A DNA stretch of 64,000 nt from assembly GCA_963803155.1 (NCBI GenBank), contig CAWDMN010000034.1, positions 194,987 to 258,986 on the forward strand. Reading direction: 5' to 3'. Below are positions 25,468 through 34,502 of this stretch, piece after piece. The translations under genes were made by a program, and so were the position numbers. Numbering within the stretch: position 1 is the stretch's first letter; the number at the start of each line of letters is the position of its first letter. Below the pieces are notes generated by a model. It saw only the letters and a program-made list of their open reading frames with translations. It did no database searches and was not told the DNA's origin. The stretch comes from CAWDMN01 sp963803155 (GTDB taxonomy: Bacteria; Acidobacteriota; Terriglobia; Versatilivoradales; Versatilivoraceae).

Positions 25468-25541
25468 GAGGTAGGGCGGTTTCGCCGAAAGCGCCGTCTG
25501 CGCTAGCATAGGCGGCCGGTTCGGCGAACCGGCCCTACCTC
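25468..25541. repeat. REP-like compound palindrome
   Basis: GAGGTAGGGC (25468-25477) is inverted at 25532-25541. Inside lies a perfect 21-base palindrome (25514-25534) built on GGCCGGTTCG and CGAACCGGCC arms sharing a central base, plus a smaller TTTCGCCGAAA palindrome. This is the kind of structure RAYT enzymes recognise, although its sequence differs from the RAYT element ends in this window. Confidence 0.65.
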
Positions 25542-25557
25542 TTAGCCGCCCAGCATG

Positions 25558-25702
25558 AATATTTTCATCATCTTGTTGAGCCAGCCGTGCTGGCATGAGT
25601 GGCTCCTAAGAAAATAGCGTGGATGGAGGCGGGTGCCCTCACCCCGTTTCGGTTTGCTAAGCTTGCTGAGACGGCCAGAGAGCAAGCTGCCTCCATCATC
25701 CC
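25558..25702. repeat. Interspersed repeat modules B (end) and C, copy 1
   Basis: 25564-25605 is the complement of the CAGCACGGCTGGCTCAACAA module seen at 32340 and 48580. 25610-25702 (GATGGAGGCGGGTGCC ... GCTGCCTCCAT) is nearly the same as 51629-51722, a roughly 90-bp element whose ends GATGGAGGC and GCCTCCATC form a hairpin. Confidence 0.75.
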
Positions 25703-25880
25703 ATGACGGTCCAGCACTCCTGGACAAATCGATTGGGCAAAGATGCATGAAATGCAAGGCAGTGCCAAGCCACGAAGCACGAAGCGAAAACGAACGATCT
25801 TTGGGTGGCAACGGGGATAGCCAAATTTCGCGATGCTGCGTCACTCGCTCGTTGCCACTTCGCGTCTATTTGAGCAGAGA

Positions 25881-26654
25881 CTATTGCGATTTGGGCATTT
25901 CAAAAATAGCGTCGTCGAAGGCGGTGTTGGTTTTGACTTCGGCGATTTTGATTTCGATATTCAGCGTGGGCATATTCTGCCGGATGAGAAAGGGAGTCTT
26001 CACTCCGGACACGTCTCGATAGTCCTCAAAATACATTTCCACGAGGGCTTTCCCTTGGGGCGAAACTCTTTCCGCATCCTGCCGCAGCAACAATCCGCTG
26101 CTGGCGCTAAAATAAAACTTCTCCGCCGCTCCTTCCGCGGGAGTGGCTTCGATCACGAAAGCCTCCTGGTCCCCCACTTTGCTCTTTTCCTTTACCACCA
26201 ACTTGGAATAGACCTCTTTCATTTTATAGTTGCGCATCATGTCGGCATCGCGCTTTATGGAAGCCAGCATCTCGGGCGACATTTCAGAAATCCCCGCCTG
26301 CGGATCCTCCGTCCATCCTTTGGTTCCGTTGAATCCCGATTTTACGGAGCCATATCCTTGGACTTCAGCCACCGTGAGATACTTATTGGGGGACTTGGCA
26401 TAAATTTCCATGGCGCCGGTGGCCCCGAAATTTGGGATATCCAAGCTGCCCTTCAAAACTTGACTGGTGATTTTCCCCGCCGCTTCCTTGCCACCCACGG
26501 CTTTAACAAACTTGTCCAGAATCTGATCCACGGTAGGCAGGGCTTCCGCCACTTTGGTTTCATCCGGCTTTGTGGCATTTTGGGCTGGTTCCTGGGCCTG
26601 CAAGGGAAGAGTCCAAAAGGTCCCGGCTAAGATGAAAGAGCACAGAATTTTCAT
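25881..26654 (-). CDS. Periplasmic LolA-like lipoprotein-carrier family protein
   Basis: A 257-residue protein with a signal peptide (MKILCSFILAGTFWTLPLQA). The mature part begins with TVDQILDKFVKAVGGKEAAG, typical of acidobacterial and related outer-membrane-lipoprotein-sorting-like proteins. A half-barrel of alternating strands follows: QVLKGSLDIPNFGATGAMEI, KSGFNGTKGWTEDP, EKFYFSASSGLLLRQDAE and VEMYFEDYRDVSGVKTPFLI. The LolA/LolB fold carries acyl chains through the periplasm. Whether this paralogue handles lipoproteins or another hydrophobic ligand cannot be told. It is transcribed away from ruvX, with a roughly 490-bp divergent region between them. Confidence 0.75.
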   Translation of the reverse strand: MKILCSFILAGTFWTLPLQAQEPAQNATKPDETKVAEALPTVDQILDKFVKAVGGKEAAGKITSQVLKGSLDIPNFGATGAMEIYAKSPNKYLTVAEVQGYGSVKSGFNGTKGWTEDPQAGISEMSPEMLASIKRDADMMRNYKMKEVYSKLVVKEKSKVGDQEAFVIEATPAEGAAEKFYFSASSGLLLRQDAERVSPQGKALVEMYFEDYRDVSGVKTPFLIRQNMPTLNIEIKIAEVKTNTAFDDAIFEMPKSQ

Positions 26655-27141
26655 GTTGATATCCTTTCATGAAAAAGGGATTGAAAGATAATTGATACCA
26701 TTAAATTAGTAATTTGCTCCTTCCTCTGGGAAAAATCAAGCTGCCAATAAAGAGACAAGGAGGAAGCAAAAATCAGCCGCCCCGAAGAAAAGGTCGTCCC
26801 CCTGATTATTTGAGCCCGGCATGTCGGGATTCCTCTGGGGAGAAAGGAGATTCGAAGTCTGAATATGAAGTTGCTTGAATTGCATCTGAACTTGGGGAAA
26901 CATTGACACTGCGGGAAAGCGCGGAATATACTCTTCGAGCGCGGAGCGACTTTGAGCCTGAAGGAGCGGAGGCTATGATGATTCTGGGATGGCAACTTTG
27001 AGACTCGATAGTTGATCGTTTTAAGAAAATGTTCGCAACGCTGCAATTGAAAGCGTCGTTGGGCTGGGATGATGCAGGGTCGGGAGCAAGAAAGAGATTT
27101 TAGAATCCAGGGTAAACTGTTATGAGGTGACTGGAGGAAAA
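26655..27141. other. Divergent regulatory region upstream of ruvX
   Basis: Between the LolA-like gene and ruvX. A 131-codon minus-strand frame here has low-complexity composition and no domain, and is not called. The region contains one strong promoter-like sequence. Confidence 0.5.
26903..26932 (+). promoter_or_regulatory. Sigma-70-type promoter for the ruvX operon
   Basis: TTGACA (26903-26908), an 18-bp spacer and TATACT (26927-26932) form a near-consensus housekeeping promoter pointing at ruvX. The predicted leader would be about 200 nt. Confidence 0.6.
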
Positions 27142-27603
27142 ATGGCTCGAATCCTCGGGCTGGATGTAGGGACGGTGCGAATCGGTTTGGCTGTCAGCGA
27201 TGAGACTGGCTTGGTGGCCCGGGCATTGAAGACGATAACGCGCCAAAGCTGGAAAAAGGATTTGGACGCGATCGTCCTGCTGATTGAAGAATATCAGGTG
27301 GCTAAAATTGTGGTTGGCAATCCTTTCAACATGGATGGAAGCCGTGGCACTATGGGAGATCTGGTGGACGATTTTGTGAAGAGACTGCAAGCCTTGACCT
27401 CACTCCCATTCGAAATGTTTGACGAGCGTCTCTCCTCTTCCGCGGCTGAAAGGGTATTGATTGAGAGCGGTATGCAGCGCGCCCGCCGCAAGCAGGTGAT
27501 TGATCAGCTGGCGGCCGTGGTGATACTGCAAAATTTCCTTGACCGTGAAAACACTCTGGCCTCCAGAGACCCGTTTGTTCAGGGGGGCCAAAACAGGGAG
27601 TAA
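27142..27603 (+). CDS. ruvX: Putative pre-16S rRNA nuclease / Holliday junction resolvase RuvX (YqgF)
   Basis: A 153-residue RNase H-fold protein. ATG 27142 is chosen over a GTG at 27127 because GGAGG lies just before it. Landmarks are RILGLDVGTVRIGLAVSDE (first catalytic Asp on strand 1), IVVGNPFNMDGSRGTM, FDERLSSSAAERVL (second acidic site) and a final Asp in KQVIDQLAAVVIL. By family knowledge it trims the 5' end of pre-16S rRNA. The resolvase role is older and less certain. Its stop overlaps the mltG start by one base (TAATG), an arrangement also common in other bacteria. Confidence 0.92.
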   Translation: MARILGLDVGTVRIGLAVSDETGLVARALKTITRQSWKKDLDAIVLLIEEYQVAKIVVGNPFNMDGSRGTMGDLVDDFVKRLQALTSLPFEMFDERLSSSAAERVLIESGMQRARRKQVIDQLAAVVILQNFLDRENTLASRDPFVQGGQNRE

Positions 27604-28658
27604 TGTTCCAAAAATCTTTCGCCTCAAAACTCAAGATCTTTTCTTTTCTCCTTCTGCTGGCGCTGCTTGTCCTGGGTGGATGGACAATTTTGGAATGGCG
27701 GCGTCCTTGCCGAAATTATTCCGAAAAAGAAAAATTCATAGATATCCCAAGAGGGACCGCTTCTTACCGGGTCGCGCGAATTCTTCAGCAGGAGGGAGTG
27801 ATCCGGCATTGGATTTGGTTTGTTGCCTATGTCAAGTTAGCCGGGCGTCATCGATCGCTGCAGGCGGGGGAGTACCAGTTCAACGAACCTCTTACCATAG
27901 CCCAGGTGGCTGACAAGCTATTTCATGGTCGGATTTTCTATCATGAGATCACTATTCCGGAAGGATTCTCTTTATTTGAAATTGGCGATTTGCTGGCCCA
28001 ACACAAGTTGATCTCCCCGCCGGATTTTTGGACTTTTTCCCGCCGGGTAGAATGGATAAAAGATTTGGTCCCGCAGGCCCGTTCTCTGGAAGGTTTTCTT
28101 TTCCCCGACACCTACCGATTCACGCGCAGGACCACGCCCGAACAAATCATCCGAACCATGGTGGAGCGATTCCGGAAAGTTTTCCAGGGACAATTGAGGG
28201 AGACCTTTCAGGTGTCTCCTCTTTCCCTGACGCATGTGGTGACTTTGGCGTCTCTAATCGAGAAAGAGACAGCCGTTGCCAATGAACGGAATCTGGTTTC
28301 CGCGGTTCTGCAGAACCGGCTACGGATTGGGATGCCTCTTCAGTGCGATCCCACGGTCATTTATGCCGCCAAGCTCAATGGGACTTACCAAGGTGAAATC
28401 AGCCACACTGCCTTGGCGGTTCCATCCTCGTATAATACTTATCAGCGAACAGGACTTCCTCCCGGCCCCATTGCCAATCCGGGGTTGGAGTCCCTTCAGG
28501 CAGCCCTGAGTCCGGCCAAGGTGGATTATCTCTATTTTGTCAGCAACAATCAGGGGGGGCATGTTTTTTCCAGAACACTGGAGGAACATAACCGGGCCGT
28601 GGCGGCTTATCGCCGTGGATCGCCCCAGTTGGAAACGAGTAAAAGAGGACAATTGTGA
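27603..28658 (+). CDS. mltG: Endolytic murein transglycosylase MltG
   Basis: A 351-residue inner-membrane protein with a short cytoplasmic start and one transmembrane helix (FSFLLLLALLVLGGWTI). A LysM-like domain follows (YRVARILQQEGVI ... GEYQFNEPLTIAQVADKL), then the YceG catalytic domain (about 170-335). The catalytic Glu is in LASLIEKETAVANERNLVSA. Further family motifs are GMPLQCDPTVIYA, YNTYQRTGLPPGPIANPGL and YLYFVSNNQGGHVFSRTLEE. It cleaves nascent glycan strands inside the chain and so limits their length. The one-base overlap with ruvX and the overlap with the protease gene behind it mark a single operon. Confidence 0.94.
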   Translation: MFQKSFASKLKIFSFLLLLALLVLGGWTILEWRRPCRNYSEKEKFIDIPRGTASYRVARILQQEGVIRHWIWFVAYVKLAGRHRSLQAGEYQFNEPLTIAQVADKLFHGRIFYHEITIPEGFSLFEIGDLLAQHKLISPPDFWTFSRRVEWIKDLVPQARSLEGFLFPDTYRFTRRTTPEQIIRTMVERFRKVFQGQLRETFQVSPLSLTHVVTLASLIEKETAVANERNLVSAVLQNRLRIGMPLQCDPTVIYAAKLNGTYQGEISHTALAVPSSYNTYQRTGLPPGPIANPGLESLQAALSPAKVDYLYFVSNNQGGHVFSRTLEEHNRAVAAYRRGSPQLETSKRGQL

Positions 28659-31504
28659 TGCTTTGTTGTGATTTCACTTTAAGACATATGAAGAATAAGA
28701 GGCTGATTCTTGCGGCTCTGCTGCTGTTTTTGCCGTGGTCCTCTCCTCTTCCGTCATTCGTATTGGCTCAAGGCTCGCCAGCTGCCGCAACCGAGGAGAC
28801 CGTCAGCACTCCCGTCAAAGAATTGCGATTGAACAATGGACTGAAAGTGCTGCTGCTAGAGAGTCACACCACGCCGTTGGTGTCGGTTTGGAGTTGGTAC
28901 CGGGTGGGTTCGAAAGATGATCCTTTGGGTGAGACTGGCATCTCTCATTGGGTGGAGCATATGAATTTCAAGGGGACCCGCGGCCTTTCCAAGGCTCAAA
29001 TGATGAGTTTGGTGGAAAAAGCGGGCGGGTGCTGGAATGGATACACTTCGCTCGATCAGACCTGTTATTTCTCAACCCTGGCCAGTTCTTCACTGGAAGA
29101 AGTGCTTCGAATGGAAGCTGAACGGATGTGGCTCAGCCAGTTTGCTCTAGAGGAGGTCCAGAGTGAACGCTCAGTGATCGTTTCAGAATTGCTGGGTGGA
29201 GAGAACGACTCCCGAACCCTGCTAGATATTGATGTGACGGCCGTGGCGTTTAAAATGCACCCTTACCGTTGGCCCACCATTGGCTGGAAAGCGGACCTCC
29301 AACAAATCTCGCGCCAGCAACTCTACAGACACTATTTGGATTTTTATAATCCCGGCAACGCAATCCTGGTGTTAGTGGGAGATTTTGATTCACAAAAGGC
29401 GGAACCTCTGCTGCGCGAGTATTTTGAATCCATTCCTTCCTCCGCGGAGCCGCCGCGTTATGCTCCGCTTGAACCCATGCAGGAAGGGGAGCGGCGGTTG
29501 AAACTTCTGAAGGAAGGAACCACTCCATATTTGGAAATTGCCTACCGGATTCCTGAAATTTTGAATGACGACTTTTTTTCCTGCCTGATTCTGGATGCCG
29601 CTCTCTGTGGCGCCAAGGGAATCAACCTGCTCTCCAGCCCTTTGGATGCCAATGCCGGCCGAAGTTCCCGCCTTTATAGAGCATTGGTTGATAAAAAATT
29701 GGCCACCCATATCAGCAGTAGCTTGCTGCCAACCCGATTTCCATTTCTATATAAAATTGTCCTCACTCTTCCCGATGCCGGCCAGTTCCAGTCCGCCGAA
29801 GAGGCTGTTTATGACGAACTGGAGAAAATTAAGACTCGTGGACTTTCGGATCGCGAACTTAACAAGGCCCGCAATCAACTGTTGGCGCGACATTACCTGG
29901 ACCAGGATTCCATGACCTCCCGCGCCCACCAATTAGGTTTTTTTGAAAGCATTGCCAGTCATTCCCTGTTGGAACAGTTTGAATCCAAGCTGATGCGAGT
30001 CAGTCAGGATGATCTGCGCCGGGTGGCAATCCGTTATTTAAATGAAAAATCCCGAACCGTGGGTTGGTTCCTCCCCCAGGCCAAACAGCGCAAAGTGGAA
30101 GTTGAACAACTATCCAGGACGGAAAATCCAGATCGGAAGATACTTCCCGATTTGCATCGCCACTTGCATCCCGCCTTTGCCGCTGCTGGCGCTGCCGTCA
30201 AGGGAATCGAGAACATCTCATCCATCACAGTCCCGCGCATAACGCTGCAGCCTCAGCGCAAGGTTCTCTCTAATGGCGTCATTGTTGAAGTGAACTCCAA
30301 TCCCGCCAGCCCCACTTTTTGTTTGAAAGCCGCCATGAAAGCAGGCGCCATGAGGGATGGCGGTTCCAAGGCCGGGTTGGCTTGGTTTACGGGCCAGATG
30401 CTGGAGGGCGGGACCAAGACCAAAACCTCCCAGCAGTTGGCGGATGCCGTTGAGTTTTTGGGCGCGGACCTGGAAATCAACACGGATTATTTGACGACGA
30501 CCGCGAATATTCGTGGACTCAGCCGTGATTTTAATGTGCTGGCCGAAGCCGCCTCTGACATGATCCGTAATCCCGCATTTCCCGTGGCTGAAGTGGACAA
30601 AGCTCGCGCATCACAATTGTCGAACCTGCGCGAAGAATTGGATAATCCCGAGGCTGTGGCTGAAGCAACCCTTCGGGAGAGGATTTATCCGATGGGCCAT
30701 CCCTTCCGCCAGAAAGCGAATGGGACGATCAGTGCCGTGGAATCAATCACAGCCGCTGATTTGGCCAATTTTCACCGGCGATATTATCGTCCCGATCAAT
30801 TGATCGTCGTCGTGTCGGGCAATCTTAAGCCGGAAGAGGTGTTCCAGAAAATGGAGTCCCTGTTTGGAAATTGGAAGACGGAGGGGGCAGCCCAATCTTT
30901 TTACATAGCCGCGGCCCAGCCGGGTCTGGGATCGGGATCCCAGGTGGTCCCCATGGCAGCCAAATCTCAATGTGAAATTGTATTCGGCAGGACCGGCATC
31001 TCCATTCATCATCCGGATTATTACGCCATGTTGATCCTGAATTACATCATGGGTGAGGCCGGATTAGGGGGGCGGATTGGAAGCCGGGTCCGGGACCGGG
31101 AAGGTTTGGCCTATCATGTTTCCAGTTCGTTGGAGGCCAGCCTGGCAGAGGGGCCTTGGGCGATTTCCCTGGGAGTTGCCCCGGAAAAAGTGGATCGCGC
31201 CATGGAATTAGTCAGGGAGGAAATCCGCAAGATCAAATCGGATCAGATCACCGATCAGGAAATTCTGGCCGCCAAACAATATTTGATTTATTCCCTCCCC
31301 CGTCAATTGGAGTCCAATGCGGGAATTTGCGAACAACTCATGAATGTGGAAATTTTCCAATTGGGCGAGGGCTACCTCTCCAGGTATGGGGATTTGATCG
31401 CCGCCGTGCCCAAAGAAAAACTGGTGGATTGCTGGCGTACGGCTCTGAATTTCGACCAGGCGGCTTTGATCATTGCCGGCCCCTATCGGCCGGGTCCCCG
31501 CTAA
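28658..31504 (+). CDS. M16-family zinc metalloprotease, tandem two-unit
   Basis: About 948 residues. I start at ATG 28658, nine bases after AGAGG. ATG 28688 would give a cleaner signal peptide (MKNKRLILAALLLFLPW...). The first M16 unit holds the inverted zinc motif HWVEH (about residues 97-101, in ISHWVEHMNFKGT), with the third ligand expected in the helix with SERSVIVSELLGGEND. The second unit keeps the fold (LSNGVIVEVNSNPASPTF) but at the same place reads AGLAWFTGQMLEGGT, so it is catalytically dead and acts as the closing half of the clamshell, as in pitrilysin-type enzymes. It is exported and probably degrades peptides in the periplasm. The start overlaps the mltG stop. Confidence 0.9.
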   Translation: MLCCDFTLRHMKNKRLILAALLLFLPWSSPLPSFVLAQGSPAAATEETVSTPVKELRLNNGLKVLLLESHTTPLVSVWSWYRVGSKDDPLGETGISHWVEHMNFKGTRGLSKAQMMSLVEKAGGCWNGYTSLDQTCYFSTLASSSLEEVLRMEAERMWLSQFALEEVQSERSVIVSELLGGENDSRTLLDIDVTAVAFKMHPYRWPTIGWKADLQQISRQQLYRHYLDFYNPGNAILVLVGDFDSQKAEPLLREYFESIPSSAEPPRYAPLEPMQEGERRLKLLKEGTTPYLEIAYRIPEILNDDFFSCLILDAALCGAKGINLLSSPLDANAGRSSRLYRALVDKKLATHISSSLLPTRFPFLYKIVLTLPDAGQFQSAEEAVYDELEKIKTRGLSDRELNKARNQLLARHYLDQDSMTSRAHQLGFFESIASHSLLEQFESKLMRVSQDDLRRVAIRYLNEKSRTVGWFLPQAKQRKVEVEQLSRTENPDRKILPDLHRHLHPAFAAAGAAVKGIENISSITVPRITLQPQRKVLSNGVIVEVNSNPASPTFCLKAAMKAGAMRDGGSKAGLAWFTGQMLEGGTKTKTSQQLADAVEFLGADLEINTDYLTTTANIRGLSRDFNVLAEAASDMIRNPAFPVAEVDKARASQLSNLREELDNPEAVAEATLRERIYPMGHPFRQKANGTISAVESITAADLANFHRRYYRPDQLIVVVSGNLKPEEVFQKMESLFGNWKTEGAAQSFYIAAAQPGLGSGSQVVPMAAKSQCEIVFGRTGISIHHPDYYAMLILNYIMGEAGLGGRIGSRVRDREGLAYHVSSSLEASLAEGPWAISLGVAPEKVDRAMELVREEIRKIKSDQITDQEILAAKQYLIYSLPRQLESNAGICEQLMNVEIFQLGEGYLSRYGDLIAAVPKEKLVDCWRTALNFDQAALIIAGPYRPGPR

Positions 31505-31508
31505 TTGG

Positions 31509-31529
31509 CTCTGGCAATGATTGCCAGAG
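31509..31529 (+). terminator. Perfect hairpin after the protease gene
   Basis: CTCTGGCAA pairs fully with TTGCCAGAG around a TGA loop, 5 bp after the stop. No T tract follows, so it may serve as an mRNA end-protecting hairpin or a rho-assisted terminator. Confidence 0.45.
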
Positions 31530-31593
31530 TGGGGCTATTCTATTGGACGCGGTTCTTTGAGGTTTTTAAATTTGGACGCAGGAGCAAGAATCC

Positions 31594-32325
31594 ATGATTT
31601 TTGGCCAGTTGAAGAATCGGGGTGTATTTATTACGGCGACGGACACAAGCGTCGGGAAAACCGCCCTGGCTGCTGGTTTGGCGGGGTATTGGAGAGGGCG
31701 GAATGTCAATGTCGGTGTTATGAAACCTGTTTCTACGGGGGCTATAGAGTGTGAATCGGGGAAGTTGATTTCGCAGGACGCCGATTTGTTGATTCGATTT
31801 TCCGGGGCGAATGACCCGCGGGAATGGATCAATCCCTATTGTCTGGCCACTTCCGCGGTTCCTTCGATCGCCGCTAAACGGGAAGGAGTGAGCTTTGACT
31901 TTGGTAAAATCCGGAATTGTTTTCTGAAATTGGCGGCCAGTCATGAGATGATAATTGTGGAAGGAGCTGGCGGTGTGATGACACCGCTCTTTGATGAACG
32001 TCTCATGGTAGACCTAATCCAATATCTCGATATTCCCGCTGTAGTTGTGACTCAGGCCAGCCGGGGAATTATCAATCATACCCTGTTGACCATCGAATGT
32101 CTCAAACGGCGGGGTGTGGCCGTAGCTGGTTTTTTTATTAATCGGTTCCCGCCGCGCCCCAATTTGTCTGAATCCACCAGCGCGGAGGTTATCTCTTCTT
32201 TCAGCGGCGTCCCATGCCTCGGACTAGTTCCCGAACTGGGAGAGTCCTTTAGTCCCGCCGATCTGTTGAAGGCATTTGCCGGATCGCTGAACTTGAGCAT
32301 GTTCGACGAGGTGTTCTGTCACTGA
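31594..32325 (+). CDS. bioD: Dethiobiotin synthetase
   Basis: A 243-residue ATP-dependent carboligase that closes the ureido ring of dethiobiotin from 7,8-diaminopelargonate and CO2. The P-loop GVFITATDTSVGKTALAAGL is at 11-30, the substrate-binding Lys/Ser/Thr is in MKPVSTGAI, and IIVEGAGGVMTPL is the family's switch II-like motif. The later segment VVVTQASRGIINHTLLTIEC matches the usual TRAxLGTINHTLLT, with S-R-G-I in place of x-L-G-T. No other biotin gene lies in the window. It follows the M16 gene by about 90 bp and may be co-transcribed if the hairpin between them is read through. Confidence 0.9.
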   Translation: MIFGQLKNRGVFITATDTSVGKTALAAGLAGYWRGRNVNVGVMKPVSTGAIECESGKLISQDADLLIRFSGANDPREWINPYCLATSAVPSIAAKREGVSFDFGKIRNCFLKLAASHEMIIVEGAGGVMTPLFDERLMVDLIQYLDIPAVVVTQASRGIINHTLLTIECLKRRGVAVAGFFINRFPPRPNLSESTSAEVISSFSGVPCLGLVPELGESFSPADLLKAFAGSLNLSMFDEVFCH

Positions 32326-32326
32326 G

Positions 32327-32702
32327 GTGCCGCACCTGCCAGCACGGCTGGCTCAACAAGAAGATGAAAACAAGGTGGTGGGACGCGCGATCTTTCGCGC
32401 GTCGCTTGGCTAACCTCGCCTGCGGAGCCAGCGCGCACGGAGTGCCCGCTCCACCTTTGCTTAGCTGGGATTTTCTAGGGAGAATTTGGAGACCTAGGCG
32501 CGCAGAGTTGGCGCCGCAATAAATCCAAAGTTGGATAAAAACAAGGACGAAGCGCCGGCAAGTGACGGTTAGAGCGGGCACGTGAGTGCCCGATCGCGCA
32601 GCACGCGAAGTTGGCAAAGCGATGCGCAAAGCGGAACTTCGTCACGCTCGCGCATCCCATTTGCAGCACTACCCCTTCGGGTTTTTGGCGTAACGTCGAC
32701 AG
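32327..32702. repeat. Interspersed repeat family B, copy 1, and flank
   Basis: 32327-32483 matches 48561-48733 in the same orientation: TGCCAGCACGGCTGGCTCAA, then ATGAAAACAAGGTGG, a GCGCGA/TCGCGC hairpin, CGCGTCGCTTGGCTA, then ACGGAGTGCCCGCTCCACCT and AGCTGGGATTTTC. The rest of the region up to the ThuA gene (GC-rich, with ACCCCTTCGGGTTTTT at about 32670) shows no gene. Confidence 0.75.
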
Positions 32703-34208
32703 TTATTGCATCCGCCCTCCCGACCAGCTAATGGCATTGTGTATCAGCAGTTTGTAGGAAGGATGAGCATAAGCCAGAGAGTCATGTCCCAATTGGATGT
32801 AAACCACCTTCGACTTGGCATATGGGCTGATCCAGGCTACAGGCCCGTCGCTGGTGGGATTATCCGTCTTCAGCAACACTTTTGCCTCAGGTGAAATCCA
32901 CATTCCTTTGTAAGTCTCATCCCAGATGTGCATCGGATCGATCCCCCGCAAAATTGGATGCTGAGCCGTCGGGCGAACGAATAGTTCTTCATCGTGCTTA
33001 TAGGTGGAGACGGGCATGTTGAGGTCGGGAGCGAGCAGATAACGGCCTCCCACCACTTCTTTATACCACCAGGGCCAATTCTGATAGTCAGCAATGGCAT
33101 GATGCAACACCACAACTCCTTTGCCGCTCTCCAAAAAAGCCCGCAAGTTGCGTCTCCCCGATTCATCCAATTCCTGCGAGAAGTCATAAAGGACCAAAAC
33201 GTCAAAATCATTCCGGAAGTCTTGCCGGAATGCAGTCTGGTTTGACGAAACATGATTCCAGGTGAAGTCTTTGGCTCCTTCGAAGATCGAGTAGAAAGAA
33301 GACTGGTAATCATGTCCGCCGGTCACCACCATGACTCGCAAGGCATCAGGGTTGGTCTGGAAAAATTTGAAATCCGCCGGGATGCTGACTTGTCCCGTGG
33401 CGGCCCACTCCGTTCCCCTTACCAAGCTCAGCATGAAGCCGGGCTCACGCATCGAGGCCAATTCGTGTCCGAAGGCAATATAAAAAGAGCGCCCCTGCCC
33501 GTACAGGTTGGTCACCAGCATTGGCTCGTCTTTTCCGCTTCCCCCGTTGGCGGGATCGTCATAAGCCGTGGCTAGCACGTTTGCTCCGGGCCGAAGCGTC
33601 ATTCCATGATATAGCTCATCAGTCGCGACGAACGGATTAGGCATGCCCGTTACGATCGGGTGCTGTGGTTGGGTCAACTTGATTTTAAAAAAATGATAAG
33701 GGGCGTGATATTCATTGGCCGGCCGTCCAGTCCAGGAGATGCCGCCCATCTTGACATATTCCTCCCATGCGGGCTCTTTTAGGCCGGTCCCTACATGCCG
33801 GTCTTTCAAAACCTCTTGTCCCGTGAAACCATACATGGCGCCATGAACGATCACCATGCCTTTGCCGGATTTCACAAATGCTTCAATCGCCTTTTCCGTA
33901 ACCGCGCCCAGACGGAGGCCGCAATAGTCATTGACAATGACATCGAAGGGCGCCAGGGTTTCCGCGGTAATTCCCATGGGCTCCTCTTCCACGCGCACGT
34001 CAAATTTCCCCGTTTCCAGCAAGAGTTGGCGCAGAAATGGAGTCGTAGCTCTCCAGTCATGATTGTTGTGGCCGGAAAGAATCAATACGCGAATCAAACC
34101 TGGCTTGAAAAAGGGTTCCATCGGCTTGGCTTGTGCCAGCCCAACCATTCCAACAGAAAATAGCGCCGATAAAAAAAACCACTTAGGCAGGCAGAGTAAT
34201 GTGTCCAT
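32703..34208 (-). CDS. Secreted tandem ThuA-domain protein
   Basis: A 501-residue protein with a signal peptide (MDTLLCLPKWFFLSALFSVG, cleavage near AQA) and GAGGAG upstream. It contains two ThuA/GATase1-like domains in a row. The first (about 35-270) has RVLILSGHNNHDWRATTPFL, DVIVNDYCG, GKGMVIVHGAMYGFTG and QGRSFYIAFGHE. The second (about 285-500) has RVMVVTGGHDYQSSFYSI, DVLVLYDFSQELDESGRRNL, GKGVVVLHHAIADYQNWPWW and KVVYIQLGHDSLAY. The family is linked to trehalose or other disaccharide use. The biochemical activity of most members is unknown. Another ThuA gene lies at 42.4 kb, so the locus is rich in them. The duplication inside one chain is noteworthy. Confidence 0.82.
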   Translation of the reverse strand: MDTLLCLPKWFFLSALFSVGMVGLAQAKPMEPFFKPGLIRVLILSGHNNHDWRATTPFLRQLLLETGKFDVRVEEEPMGITAETLAPFDVIVNDYCGLRLGAVTEKAIEAFVKSGKGMVIVHGAMYGFTGQEVLKDRHVGTGLKEPAWEEYVKMGGISWTGRPANEYHAPYHFFKIKLTQPQHPIVTGMPNPFVATDELYHGMTLRPGANVLATAYDDPANGGSGKDEPMLVTNLYGQGRSFYIAFGHELASMREPGFMLSLVRGTEWAATGQVSIPADFKFFQTNPDALRVMVVTGGHDYQSSFYSIFEGAKDFTWNHVSSNQTAFRQDFRNDFDVLVLYDFSQELDESGRRNLRAFLESGKGVVVLHHAIADYQNWPWWYKEVVGGRYLLAPDLNMPVSTYKHDEELFVRPTAQHPILRGIDPMHIWDETYKGMWISPEAKVLLKTDNPTSDGPVAWISPYAKSKVVYIQLGHDSLAYAHPSYKLLIHNAISWSGGRMQ

Positions 34209-34289
34209 GCATGCTCCTCATTTTGAAAAGAATCGTCTGACGCAATAATAACCGCTGAACCGAGGTAATCCCTTTGGCCTCGCAAATCT

Positions 34290-34395
34290 CAAGCCAGGCG
34301 GAGCGGGCACTGGAGTGCACGCTCGCGCGGCAGGCGAAATTTGCGACGCGACGCGTAACGCATGGCTTTGCCCCGCTCGGACGTCCCACCACGTT
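34290..34395. repeat. Interspersed repeat family B, inverted partial copy
   Basis: The reverse complement reads GTGGTGGGACG, GCGTCGCGTCGC, GTGCACTCCAGTGCCCGCTC, matching the central part of the copies at 32360-32455 and 48610-48710 but more diverged. Confidence 0.55.
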
Positions 34396-34502
34396 CGATA
34401 TGGTATGATGACGGCCGGTCTCTGATACTGCCGGAAATTAGTTCATTCTTCCCCTCGGTCAGCGTTGGTTATCCAATGACCGACACCAGACTCGCCAACT
34501 CT

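Larger units (their letters stand above)
25068..25880. other. Repeat-rich intergenic region
   Basis: About 800 bp without a supported gene. It holds the terminator-like hairpin (25320), the compound palindrome (25468-25541) and two interspersed repeat modules (25558-25702), described separately. Confidence 0.6.

Noticed and set aside
25833..26630. 265-codon plus-strand frame
   Set aside because: Antisense to the LolA-like gene; no domain and no ribosome-binding site.
26651..27046. 131-codon minus-strand frame in the divergent region
   Set aside because: Biased Phe/Ser/Arg composition, no domain, and it covers a strong promoter sequence.
31509..31529. Hairpin before bioD considered as a biotin operator or riboswitch
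   Set aside because: A simple 9-bp stem with a 3-nt loop directly after a stop codon; it lacks the long BirA operator palindrome.
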